From positions 3,596,001 through 3,660,000 of the forward strand of contig NZ_CP022188.1 in NCBI RefSeq assembly GCF_003111665.1: DNA of 64,000 bases. The letters are read 5' to 3'. This document shows positions 1-7,738 of this stretch, piece after piece. The position numbers and the translations under genes are program-made. The DNA is from Parazoarcus communis. GTDB taxonomy: Bacteria; Pseudomonadota; Gammaproteobacteria; Burkholderiales; Rhodocyclaceae. The notes beneath the pieces are model-generated. The model did not search any database, was not told where the DNA came from, and worked only from the letters and a program-made list of their open reading frames with translations. Each line of letters starts with the position of its first letter. Position 1 is the first letter of the stretch.

Positions 1-1065
1 AAAGTTGTAAGGCGCATCCTTCACGTAGGCGACTTCGGTGCTGAATACGGCATCCGCCCATTCCGCATAGCCACTGGCAGTCATGCCGAATACGTCAACC
101 ACTGGGTAGATGATGTTTCCGAACAAGCCGGTGGTATCGGAACGTCCCTGGGTGTTGACGCTGCTGGTGCCGGGCACGCCGTTGAACTTGCTGGTGCCGT
201 TCATGATGGGGCTGGGCCAGAAGGTCTTCAGGTAGGACAGCGAATAATTGATGTCGCCTGCCATTCCGCTCCAGCGAATGCCACCCGTCGGCTTGCGTTG
301 ATCGCCCTTTTTGTTCTCGAAGTCATAGGGGTCGATATTGCGGAAATCGACGCCGGCATAGGGCTGGCTCGACCAGCGCCCGCCGTAGACTTCGAGCTCG
401 GTACCGATGTCCTTCTTACGGTCCCAGCCGGGCCGAATGAACATCTCGATGGCACCGTCCAGTTCGGGCACGTCGATGTTGAACTTGGCCATGATATTGG
501 TCTTGCGCAGCTCCTCGTTTGCGGGCTCGAGGAAGGAACGCCAGGTGTAGTCGAAGCCATGCACAAGATCGTTGGCTGCGAAGAAGTCGGTTTCACCCCA
601 GGCGATCTGCTGCTTTCCCAGACGGACGCGTGTGCGCTCGCCAAGTGGAAAATCCACATACAGTTCGCGAACCACATCGCTGATGTGGTTGCGGTTGTAG
701 AGGTCCATGATGTCGCCATCACGGTAGTTGTTCGCGCCCATCGTCTCCAGGTGACGGAGGAACGGAGTCTGAATCTCACCGACGCCACGAAGCTTGGCGA
801 CTACGGACACATCCGGCGTTGCGCGCCAGTCGATGTTGAGGCGGGCTGTGGTGCGTGCCATGGAGAGCTTGCCGCGGTCGTCGTAACCCGGCGTGTCCTT
901 CCAGTCCATGGTGTTCCACGACAGTTCCTGCCGGAGATAGCCATCGATCTTCAGGTTGTCGTCTGCTGCGTACAGCTGCAAGGCACAGCCTGCTGTGACC
1001 AGCGCGAGGGTCAGGCGCTTCAGCAGGTGAGGCGCGCCTGCCCGGGGTTCTCTCTTGTTGTCCAT
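1..1065 (-). CDS. DUF1302 family outer-membrane protein, C-terminus beyond window
   Basis: Partial gene: 355 residues are visible and the frame runs off the left edge without a stop. The ATG at 1065 has AAGGGAG five bases upstream. A short basic N-terminus is followed by a hydrophobic stretch (about residues 16-33, RLTLALVTAGCALQLYA) that looks like a signal peptide. The rest is rich in alternating polar/aromatic residues typical of beta-barrels (for example DGYLRQELSWNTMDW, GKQQIAWGETDFFAANDL). DUF1302 proteins are usually near 550-600 residues and often lie beside DUF1329 and an MMPL/RND gene; the RND gene is directly upstream here. The role is inferred to be envelope handling of a hydrophobic compound; the substrate is unknown. 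Confidence 0.75.
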   Translation of the reverse strand, partial: MDNKREPRAGAPHLLKRLTLALVTAGCALQLYAADDNLKIDGYLRQELSWNTMDWKDTPGYDDRGKLSMARTTARLNIDWRATPDVSVVAKLRGVGEIQTPFLRHLETMGANNYRDGDIMDLYNRNHISDVVRELYVDFPLGERTRVRLGKQQIAWGETDFFAANDLVHGFDYTWRSFLEPANEELRKTNIMAKFNIDVPELDGAIEMFIRPGWDRKKDIGTELEVYGGRWSSQPYAGVDFRNIDPYDFENKKGDQRKPTGGIRWSGMAGDINYSLSYLKTFWPSPIMNGTSKFNGVPGTSSVNTQGRSDTTGLFGNIIYPVVDVFGMTASGYAEWADAVFSTEVAYVKDAPYNF

Positions 1066-1115
1066 GCTAACTCCCTTGAGTTGGGTGGAAAGGTGCTGCG
1101 CGGTGAAAAAAACTG

Positions 1116-3482
1116 TCAGGCCAGGGCTGTGCGGACGCTCGTCAGGGGCGCCGCCTGTGCCTTGCCGAAGATGAATGCGGGATGGAAAACCTTGATCACG
1201 GCAGGCATCACGAACAATGCCGACATCGCCGAGATGCAGAGCCAGATCGCCATCAGCAGGCCCATTTCGGCCTGGAAGCGCAGCGACGACAGCCACCAGA
1301 TCAGGGTGCTGATGATGAGCACGCCGGCGGTGACGGCCACGCCCATGCCGGACGTGTGCAGTGCGTTGCGGATCGCCTCGTCCACCGTGCAGCCGCGGGC
1401 GTATTCGCCCTTGATGCGGTCGGCGATATACACCGCGTAATCGACGCCGAGCCCGATGCCCAGTGCCGCGACCGGCACGGTATTGATGTTCATGCCGATG
1501 CCCTTCCACGCCATGAAGCTGAAGGTCAGGGTGTTGGAGATGATCACCGGCAACATGAACAGCATGCCGGCCACCGACGAGCGGTAAGTCACCATGCACA
1601 CGACGACCAGCACCACCAGGGCGAGCGCGATCGACTCGATCTGGCTCGACAGGATGATTTCATTGACTGCGGCGATCACGCCGATGGAACCGCCCGCCAA
1701 CTGCCACTCTCCATTGGCGAGCGGGTTGCCGGCGATGAACTCCTTGATCCGTGCGACAGCGGTGCGGATGGTTTCGCCCTGGCGGTCGCGGAACATCAGG
1801 GTCACCGCACCGTTGGACGCATCACCATCGATGAAGCGGTCCATGTCGCCCGGTTCGGATACCGACTCCAGGATCGCCATGAGACTGCCGTTGATCGCCT
1901 CTTCGTCGCTCAGCTCCAGATAGCGCGGATTGCCCTCGCGCAGCGTACGGTTCATTACTGGCAGGACGTCGGCGATAGATACTGACGCGCCCACCTCCGG
2001 CTGTACCTCAATGAAACGCTGCAGCGCGTTCATCGCCAGCAAGGCCTCGCTGGTCTTCACATAGCCTTCCTGACCGTCCTTGCCCAGCACGATGAACATC
2101 CGGTCAACACCCTGGAAGCGCTGGTTGATCGCAGCTGCATCCAGGTTGTAGCGTGATTCCGGCCACAGGATGGGCGAGCCCGGTTGCGGATCGCCGATCT
2201 TCAGGTTCAGTGCGTACAGGCCGGAGCCGAGGATCACCAGCGTGCTGCAGCCGACCACGACGTAACGGAAGCTGGAGGTGCCCATCCATACACCAAAGTC
2301 GAGCACGCGGCGCAGTAGCGGGGTGACGTCCAGCCCGTGCACATGACCGTGCGGGTGACGGATGAAGGACAGCAGAATGGGCGTCAACAGGAGCGCACTG
2401 ACCACCAGCGTGGATACCCACACCACGGCCAGCAGCGCGAGCTTCTGCAGCATCGGGATCGGGCTCATGATCACCACCGCGATGCAGGCCGCATCCGACA
2501 CCACGCCCAGCATGCCCGGGCGCAGCAGGTCGCGGATCGAAGCCAGTGCCGCATCTCGCGATGTCTCGCGACCGCTTTCGATGCTGACGATCTCGTCGTT
2601 GAAACGGTTGATGATCTGAACCGCATGCGACACCGCACGCGAGGTAATCAGCATGGCGACCACGATCACCAGCGGTTCAAAGGTGATGCCCAGGAGCGCG
2701 CACATGCCCAGCGCCCAGGTGGCACTGACCGCACCCGCGACCAGCGGCAGCAGCACGCTGCGCCAGGTACGCAGGATGATGAACAGCATCGCCAGTGTGG
2801 CAACCACGGCCAGCGCGATGATCTTCATGGTCTCTGGCAGGTAGTGGTTCACCCAACCGAACAGAATGGGGTCGCCCACCATGCTGACGTGCACCTTGTC
2901 GTTCTCGAAGCCCTCGGCGAGGGCCGAAACCTCCTTGAACACCTTGCTGTAATCCACCTCGCGGTCGATGAAGTCCACCGTGATCAGGGCCGCTTTCAGG
3001 TCCTGAGACACATAGGCGCCATACACCAGCGGATTACGCAGCACGGCTGCGCGCAATTCAGCGATCTCATCCGCGCTGCTGGGCGCATCCGGCCACATCA
3101 GCGGCCGTGTCTCGATGCCTTCTGTCGAGGCGCGGACCTCTTTCAGCTTCTTGCTGGCCAGCGAGATGATCTGAAAGGGATTGACCGCCGAAACTTCGCG
3201 CAAGCCAAGGGTGATGCCGCGCACTGTATTGAGCACTTCAGGCTGGAAGATCTCGCCCTCGCGCGCCTCGACCATGATCGTGACCATGTTCGAGCCGCCG
3301 AAGGTGTCCTTGAAGCGTTCGTGGGTTTTGATATATGGGTGGTTCGAGGGCAGCATGTCCTCGAACACCGTGCGTACGTCCACCTTCAGTGCAAAAAAGC
3401 CGAGCACGATGGTGATCAGGGAAATCAGCGCCAATACCCAGGCGCGATGGCGAATACATAGCTGTCCGAACTGATTGATCAT
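1116..3482 (-). CDS. RND/MMPL-family transporter
   Basis: About 788 residues. Starts with a transmembrane segment (WVLALISLITIVLGFFAL, about residues 15-32), then a large periplasmic loop, a cluster of five or six membrane helices (about 230-420), a second loop and a second cluster (about 640-770). This duplicated layout is that of MMPL/hydrophobe-type RND permeases. The start at 3482 (MINQFGQLC) is preferred; an open frame continues upstream to 3596 but would overlap the neighbouring gene. No good ribosome site is visible. It lies between the Ycf48-like gene and the DUF1302 gene on the same strand, a recurrent trio. No periplasmic adaptor gene is seen, as usual for this class. Proton-driven export of a hydrophobic molecule is an inference. 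Confidence 0.8.
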   Translation of the reverse strand: MINQFGQLCIRHRAWVLALISLITIVLGFFALKVDVRTVFEDMLPSNHPYIKTHERFKDTFGGSNMVTIMVEAREGEIFQPEVLNTVRGITLGLREVSAVNPFQIISLASKKLKEVRASTEGIETRPLMWPDAPSSADEIAELRAAVLRNPLVYGAYVSQDLKAALITVDFIDREVDYSKVFKEVSALAEGFENDKVHVSMVGDPILFGWVNHYLPETMKIIALAVVATLAMLFIILRTWRSVLLPLVAGAVSATWALGMCALLGITFEPLVIVVAMLITSRAVSHAVQIINRFNDEIVSIESGRETSRDAALASIRDLLRPGMLGVVSDAACIAVVIMSPIPMLQKLALLAVVWVSTLVVSALLLTPILLSFIRHPHGHVHGLDVTPLLRRVLDFGVWMGTSSFRYVVVGCSTLVILGSGLYALNLKIGDPQPGSPILWPESRYNLDAAAINQRFQGVDRMFIVLGKDGQEGYVKTSEALLAMNALQRFIEVQPEVGASVSIADVLPVMNRTLREGNPRYLELSDEEAINGSLMAILESVSEPGDMDRFIDGDASNGAVTLMFRDRQGETIRTAVARIKEFIAGNPLANGEWQLAGGSIGVIAAVNEIILSSQIESIALALVVLVVVCMVTYRSSVAGMLFMLPVIISNTLTFSFMAWKGIGMNINTVPVAALGIGLGVDYAVYIADRIKGEYARGCTVDEAIRNALHTSGMGVAVTAGVLIISTLIWWLSSLRFQAEMGLLMAIWLCISAMSALFVMPAVIKVFHPAFIFGKAQAAPLTSVRTALA

Positions 3483-3538
3483 AGGGGCGCGTCCACTAGG
3501 GATGAGATGCAAGGGAAAGAGGGCTGCGTCAGGGCCCT

Positions 3539-4681
3539 TTAATTGGTCGGCTGCGGGGCGTGGTTGCCGACAGGGCTCCATCGCTCGTTGGCCCACAGAC
3601 CGACGTTGGCGCCGGCGAACCAGGTGCCTTCAGGCGTCGGCAGTGCGCGCGTGTGCCAGCTCATGTCGTGGCTGTCGAACCGCCCATGGCGCATGTCGCT
3701 GACTTCTGCATCCGCGCGCAGCCAGACGCCCTGGTCGCCAGCCACCATCCAGCTCGCATGCGCTGCATCCCAGACCACATCAAAGAGGTGAACGGCGACG
3801 CCGCTATCTGCGCTCTGCCAGCTCTGTCCGCCGTCCCGGGTGACCAGCACCACGCCTTCCAGGCCAACGGCCATCCCGTTCAGCGGGTCACGAAAGGCAA
3901 CTGCCATCAGCGAGCTTTCCACCTCGGACTTGTGCTCGGTCCAGGTCTGGCCGTTGTCAGACGAGTACAACATCTGGCCGAATTCACCGACCACCCAGAT
4001 CTGTCCGTCGCCTAGCAGGGCAAGGTCGTTCCAGGCGTTGTCCTCTTCAGGGCGGCGGCGCTCCCACTGCTTGCCGTAATCGCTTGAGTGCAGCAGAGCG
4101 CCCATCTCGCCAACGGTCCACGCCACGCCGTCGGCCGCCACGCGCACCCGCACCAGCTTGTTGGCGACCTCAGAGCGCGGTGCGTTGGTGGTCGGCACCC
4201 AGGTCTGGCCACCGTCCCCGGTGGTGATGATCACGCCGTCGTTACCGACTGCGATGCCGTGGGTGGTGTCCCAGGTTGCGATGTCCTGAAGCGACTTGCT
4301 CGTGCCGCTGGCGAGCAGGCGGGTATCGCCATTGGGACTCAGGGCGACAATCTTGCCGCCGCTCCCTGCCAGCCACAGACCTTTGTCGCCATTGCTGGCG
4401 AGGCCGTAATACTGATCGCGGCGCTCCAGTACCGGTGGCTGTACGGTTTCGCCGACAGGTTGCGGCTTGATGAAGAAGGCTGCCCACAGCAGGGCTGCAA
4501 TGATTGACCACGGCAACAGCATGATCAAAGTGTCGGTAAGCATCTTTGCAGGGCTGCGTGGTGACAGCATGCGCGATGACGGCGACATGGTTGCGGTTGG
4601 GGTTACGTTCTCGGGGATTCTGTCCATTTTGCGGGGCTCAGTTGGCTCTTCGTTCCGCCGCCGTTGGGTACGACGGTTCAT
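3539..4681 (-). CDS. Ycf48/BNR-repeat membrane-anchored protein
   Basis: 380 residues. A Pro/Ser/Arg-rich tail of about 45 residues precedes one membrane segment (about residues 50-70, LIMLLPWSIIAALLWAAFF), then a periplasmic beta-propeller made of Ycf48/BNR-type repeats (GNDGVIITTGDGGQTW, MLYSSDNGQTWTEH, LVTRDGGQSWQSA). Proteins like this are regularly encoded next to MMPL/RND and DUF1302/DUF1329 genes; they may help assemble or gate the transporter, which is inference. Start choice is uncertain: several in-frame ATGs lie in the tail and none has a clear ribosome site. A tandem GGATA operator lies 34-59 bases upstream of 4681. First gene of the leftward operon. Confidence 0.75.
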   Translation of the reverse strand: MNRRTQRRRNEEPTEPRKMDRIPENVTPTATMSPSSRMLSPRSPAKMLTDTLIMLLPWSIIAALLWAAFFIKPQPVGETVQPPVLERRDQYYGLASNGDKGLWLAGSGGKIVALSPNGDTRLLASGTSKSLQDIATWDTTHGIAVGNDGVIITTGDGGQTWVPTTNAPRSEVANKLVRVRVAADGVAWTVGEMGALLHSSDYGKQWERRRPEEDNAWNDLALLGDGQIWVVGEFGQMLYSSDNGQTWTEHKSEVESSLMAVAFRDPLNGMAVGLEGVVLVTRDGGQSWQSADSGVAVHLFDVVWDAAHASWMVAGDQGVWLRADAEVSDMRHGRFDSHDMSWHTRALPTPEGTWFAGANVGLWANERWSPVGNHAPQPTN

Positions 4682-4714
4682 GGCCGCAAAGCTAGGCTTT
4701 CGCTCCGCACGGGG

Positions 4715-4740
4715 CTATCCGTTCAACGCACGCCTTATCC
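4715..4740 (-). promoter_or_regulatory. Tandem GGATA operator of the Ycf48-RND-DUF1302 operon
   Basis: Read on the minus strand, GGATAA and GGATAG occur exactly 20 bases apart, just upstream of the Ycf48-like start. The same pair with 20-22 bp spacing is found upstream of the PadB-like, LLM-monooxygenase, FAD-oxidoreductase and SDR/StyA operons. A 20-22 bp direct repeat is the classic layout of AraC/XylS-type operators. The neighbouring 317-base divergent spacer (4682-4998) holds no gene. Confidence 0.5.
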
Positions 4741-4998
4741 AATTCGTGCAAGTGATGTCCGTGGCCTGCATTCAGGCCTGAAAACACACCTTAAAAGTTC
4801 AGACAGGAATAGTTGTTGCTTAAAGGAGTGCAAAAAGCCGATTTCATCCGCCTGTACACCCGGTGCAGCCAAGTTGATGATCTGAAAGCGTTTTTCTGCA
4901 CCGTATCGGTGCGATGACGCACGTTTGGAGTGCATGGGCGTTTGGTTAAGCACCAACTGGCGATGGGAAGTCCCCGCATAAAACGGAGAGAAGCAGAT

Positions 4999-6021
4999 AT
5001 GAACTTCGATACGCTTGCACCGCAGCCTGTACCCGGCGAACTGCTGTCCCGCTATCCGGTTTTTCATACTGAGGATATGGACGAGGCCCGTCGGCGGGGG
5101 GCGGACGTATTCTGTGATCATCGCCTTGACTTCGCGGGTGCCGATCGTTCCTTTGATGCCCGCATGTGCTACCGCCGCCTGCGCGGCATCGGTTTGGGGC
5201 GGATGACCTACGGCGGCGATGTCACCATCGATCCAGGCCAGCTCGATGCTTTCACCCTTGTGCAGATGCCGCTTAGCGGACATGAACGGATTCGCTGCGG
5301 CAACATCGCCATTGACTCCTGTCCTGGCGTTGCGTCGGTGGTCAGTCCCAAGCGGCCGGTCACGATGCAACACAGTGCAGGGACAGAAAAGATCTTTATC
5401 CGTATCGACAGCGGAGTGCTTGAGCGCCACTGCATCCAGCACCTTGGGTACGACCTTCGCGATTCCATCGACTTTCGCCTCGACATGCACCTGGATAGTG
5501 TCGCTGGGCGACGCTGGATGCGTGCGGTGCAGTGGTTGTTCGCCGAGGCCGAGCAGGACGGCGTCGGAGAGGGGGCGATCGCGCTGAGTTCGCCCCTGCT
5601 GGCGGTGCAGATCGAGCAGATGCTGATCTCGATGCTGCTGATGTGCCAGCCAAACAACTACACCGAACGTCTTCAAGGTCAGTCTCCGTCAATTGCGCCG
5701 GCCTTCGTAAAACGTGTCGAGGAGTACATCGAAGAGCATGCCGATGAGGCGCTGACAATCGTCGACCTTGCCGAGTACGTCGGTGTCAGCAGTCGTTCGC
5801 TGTTTGCAGGATTCCGGCGTTTCCGCGACACCACACCAATGAACCATCTGAAAGAAGTACGCCTGAAGCGGGTGCACGACGCGCTCCTGAACGGTTGGGC
5901 TGGTGACACCACGGTGACCCGTGAGGCCATGCGCTGGGGCTTCTCCCACCTTGGTCACTTTGCCACCGCATACAAGCGTCGTTTTGGTGAATCGCCGTCT
6001 GAGACACTGACACGCGGCTGA
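4999..6021 (+). CDS. AraC family transcriptional regulator (paralogue 1)
   Basis: 340 residues. The N-terminal half looks like the AraC-binding-like sensor domain (PF14525 type; FCDHRLDF, RLRGIGLGRMTYG, DAFTLVQMPLSG), and the C-terminal 100 residues are a double helix-turn-helix (first helix LAEYVGVSSRSLFAGFRRF; second WGFSHLGHFATAYKRRFGE). The ATG at 4999 is chosen because GGAGAG lies eight bases upstream; the frame is open back to 4930. It is divergent from the Ycf48-RND-DUF1302 operon and is a likely regulator of it. Very similar to the regulator at 10750-11766 and related to those at 23070-24098 and 37623-38633. The ligand is unknown; neighbours suggest an aromatic or heteroaromatic compound. 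Confidence 0.88.
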   Translation: MNFDTLAPQPVPGELLSRYPVFHTEDMDEARRRGADVFCDHRLDFAGADRSFDARMCYRRLRGIGLGRMTYGGDVTIDPGQLDAFTLVQMPLSGHERIRCGNIAIDSCPGVASVVSPKRPVTMQHSAGTEKIFIRIDSGVLERHCIQHLGYDLRDSIDFRLDMHLDSVAGRRWMRAVQWLFAEAEQDGVGEGAIALSSPLLAVQIEQMLISMLLMCQPNNYTERLQGQSPSIAPAFVKRVEEYIEEHADEALTIVDLAEYVGVSSRSLFAGFRRFRDTTPMNHLKEVRLKRVHDALLNGWAGDTTVTREAMRWGFSHLGHFATAYKRRFGESPSETLTRG

Positions 6022-6024
6022 CGC

Positions 6025-6057
6025 AAAAAAATACCCGAGTGCAAAGCACTCGGGTAT
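6025..6057 (-). terminator. Intrinsic terminator for the PadBCD-like operon (possibly bidirectional)
   Basis: A perfect 12-bp stem (ATACCCGAGTGC at 6031-6042 with GCACTCGGGTAT at 6046-6057) and an AAA loop. On the minus strand it is followed by seven T residues, so it terminates leftward transcription from the PadBCD-like operon. It sits four bases after the stop of the rightward araC gene and may serve both. The 6058-6227 stretch holds only weaker inverted repeats (CGAACGGGG/CCCCGTTCG). Confidence 0.85.
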
Positions 6058-6227
6058 CAAGCGAACGGGGTGTCCGGTTAGGGACAGGGTCTGGAGAGGC
6101 TCCCCGTTCGGGCAGAGAGATCTTGCTTGTCGGCAACCAGGGCGATTACCCGCAACGGGTTGCCGGCACCGTTACCGATCTGCAGCGCTGTGGGTGGGAT
6201 TCAGGCGTTTGCCTTGTTCAAGGTCTG

Positions 6228-7091
6228 TCACGCTCGGTTCGCCAGCGGATGTCCCCGACGCAGCTTGTTGCCGAGTGCGTAGCCCTGGACCTGCGCCGCA
6301 CGGGTGATCAGGAGGTATTTGAACCACCACCCGGCCGCCAGTGCCGTAAGGGCTGCTACTGCCGTACCGGGCGCAGCGATGGCAGGCACTGCAATGGCCA
6401 GCGCGACAGCCAGGGCCGGCAGCACCGTTCCGCCCAATAGCGCGCGGTGCACAAGCCCGAGTGTCGCCCGTGTGGAGCGCGGCGCATCGGAGGCGAGCAT
6501 GCGCGAGCGGTAGATCCACCACGCGCCGAAGCGCAGCACGACCAGTACGAGCAGGGCGGCTGGCATGTTGGCGTATGCAGTGCCTGTCGCAAGGTCTGCC
6601 AGCATCAGGAGGGCGAGGCCTTCAACGAGGCCGGTGCTGATGATCAGGCGCACGATGCTGAACTCACGCCAGGCCGGTATGCCTTTGGCTGCGCGCAGGA
6701 TGCGGCCCTGGCAGTAGAGGAAGAGCAGGCCGGCCAGCGCTGCGGCACCGGCAGCCAGGTTCATCCCGGTCACGATTGTTGCGACCACGAGAAGGGCGAT
6801 CAGGCCGGCGACGAAGGCTTCCCGGGTCATCCATGAGGTCTGAGGGTGGAAGAGCACGTTGAATGCGCGCCATGGACGGCCGATTTCGGTCCACACGGAG
6901 GCGAGACCGGCGCCGATCAGGCTCAGTGCGAGCGCGAGCAGGGGCCAGTTGGGGGTGTTGGGCCAGGACGCGAGCACGGTGATGGCGAGCAAGGCCGATC
7001 CCGCACCACCGAGGATGAAGTTGGCCGCTGCGCGACCGTCCCAACTGGTCTGGTGGCTGGTGCCGAAGCGTGCGAATTTCTCGTTGATCAT
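6228..7091 (-). CDS. Membrane anchor subunit (DmsC/NrfD-like, PadD-type) of molybdoenzyme
   Basis: 287 residues, eight or so hydrophobic helices (first GSALLAITVLASWP region, about residues 30-45; last about 225-260). It matches the DMSO-reductase anchor/NrfD type that hands electrons from an iron-sulfur subunit to membrane quinone. Its ATG overlaps the stop of the iron-sulfur subunit gene by four bases, so the two are translationally coupled. With the two upstream genes it makes a trio whose sizes fit phenylacetyl-CoA:acceptor oxidoreductase PadBCD from denitrifying Azoarcus/Thauera. The substrate assignment is inference; the anchor itself only supports quinone-linked electron transfer. Followed by a strong terminator. 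Confidence 0.75.
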   Translation of the reverse strand: MINEKFARFGTSHQTSWDGRAAANFILGGAGSALLAITVLASWPNTPNWPLLALALSLIGAGLASVWTEIGRPWRAFNVLFHPQTSWMTREAFVAGLIALLVVATIVTGMNLAAGAAALAGLLFLYCQGRILRAAKGIPAWREFSIVRLIISTGLVEGLALLMLADLATGTAYANMPAALLVLVVLRFGAWWIYRSRMLASDAPRSTRATLGLVHRALLGGTVLPALAVALAIAVPAIAAPGTAVAALTALAAGWWFKYLLITRAAQVQGYALGNKLRRGHPLANRA

Positions 7092-7735
7092 TTTTCGTTC
7101 CAGAGATAGTAGAAGCCCGGATCGGTACCCAGTTCTTCGTGCATGCGAAACCAGGTGTTCTCGGTCAACAGTTCGGACACATTGCTGTTGGGGTCTTCCA
7201 GATCGCCGAAGGTAAGCGCGTTGGCGATGCAGGCATTGGCGCAGGCCGGGGTGGCGTCGGGATCAACGCCCGGCGTGAGCCCCTTTTCCAGTCCGGCGTC
7301 GACGCGGTCTGCGCAGAAAGTGCACTTCTGCGCAACCCCGATGCGACCGGCGTCGAAGCGGATGGCTTCGTTTTCGGTCGGCGTGTCACCGTAGGCAAAG
7401 CGCGCTTCTTCCACCTTGTAGCGCGCCTGATAAGGACAGGCGACAGCACAGTACGAGCAGCCGATACAGATGTCGTAGTCGATGGTGACGATGCCGTCCT
7501 TGCGCTGGCCGGTGGCGGTACTCGGGCAGACTTCCATGCACGGAGGATCGGAACAGTGCTGGCAGCCCACCGGCATGAACAGGCGGTCCACATTCGGGTA
7601 CTCGCCCATCTCGATGTCGAGCACCTTGCGCCACTGCACGCCGGGCGGAGTCGCGTTGGTGTGTCTGCAGGCGGCGGTGCAGGTCTGACAGCCGACACAG
7701 CGATTGAGGTCTGCAACCATTACGTAGCGGGTCAT
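7088..7735 (-). CDS. 4Fe-4S ferredoxin subunit (DmsB/NrfC-like, PadC-type)
   Basis: 215 residues with four cysteine clusters of the DmsB/NrfC kind: CVGCQTCTAAC (about 13-23), CQHCSDPPCMEVC (58-70), CIGCSYCAVACPYQARY (about 90-105) and the outer CTFC...CANAC pair (about 137-170). It would carry four [4Fe-4S] centres from the molybdenum subunit to the membrane anchor. It begins four bases after the stop of the catalytic-subunit gene and overlaps the anchor gene, so the order is catalytic, iron-sulfur, anchor. There is no twin-arginine signal on this or the catalytic subunit, so the complex should face the cytoplasm, as expected for an enzyme acting on a CoA thioester. Confidence 0.85.
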   Translation of the reverse strand: MTRYVMVADLNRCVGCQTCTAACRHTNATPPGVQWRKVLDIEMGEYPNVDRLFMPVGCQHCSDPPCMEVCPSTATGQRKDGIVTIDYDICIGCSYCAVACPYQARYKVEEARFAYGDTPTENEAIRFDAGRIGVAQKCTFCADRVDAGLEKGLTPGVDPDATPACANACIANALTFGDLEDPNSNVSELLTENTWFRMHEELGTDPGFYYLWNEK

Positions 7736-7738
7736 CGC

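Noticed and set aside
298..1440. Long plus-strand open frame (380 codons) opposite the DUF1302 and RND genes
   Set aside because: Antisense to two recognisable genes; its translation has no domain and mirrors codon bias of the opposite strand in GC-rich DNA.
4922..4945. CGTTTGG direct repeats upstream of araC paralogue 1
   Set aside because: Two seven-base copies 17 bases apart, but not seen at other regulators except a different motif at 24153; too weak to call an operator.
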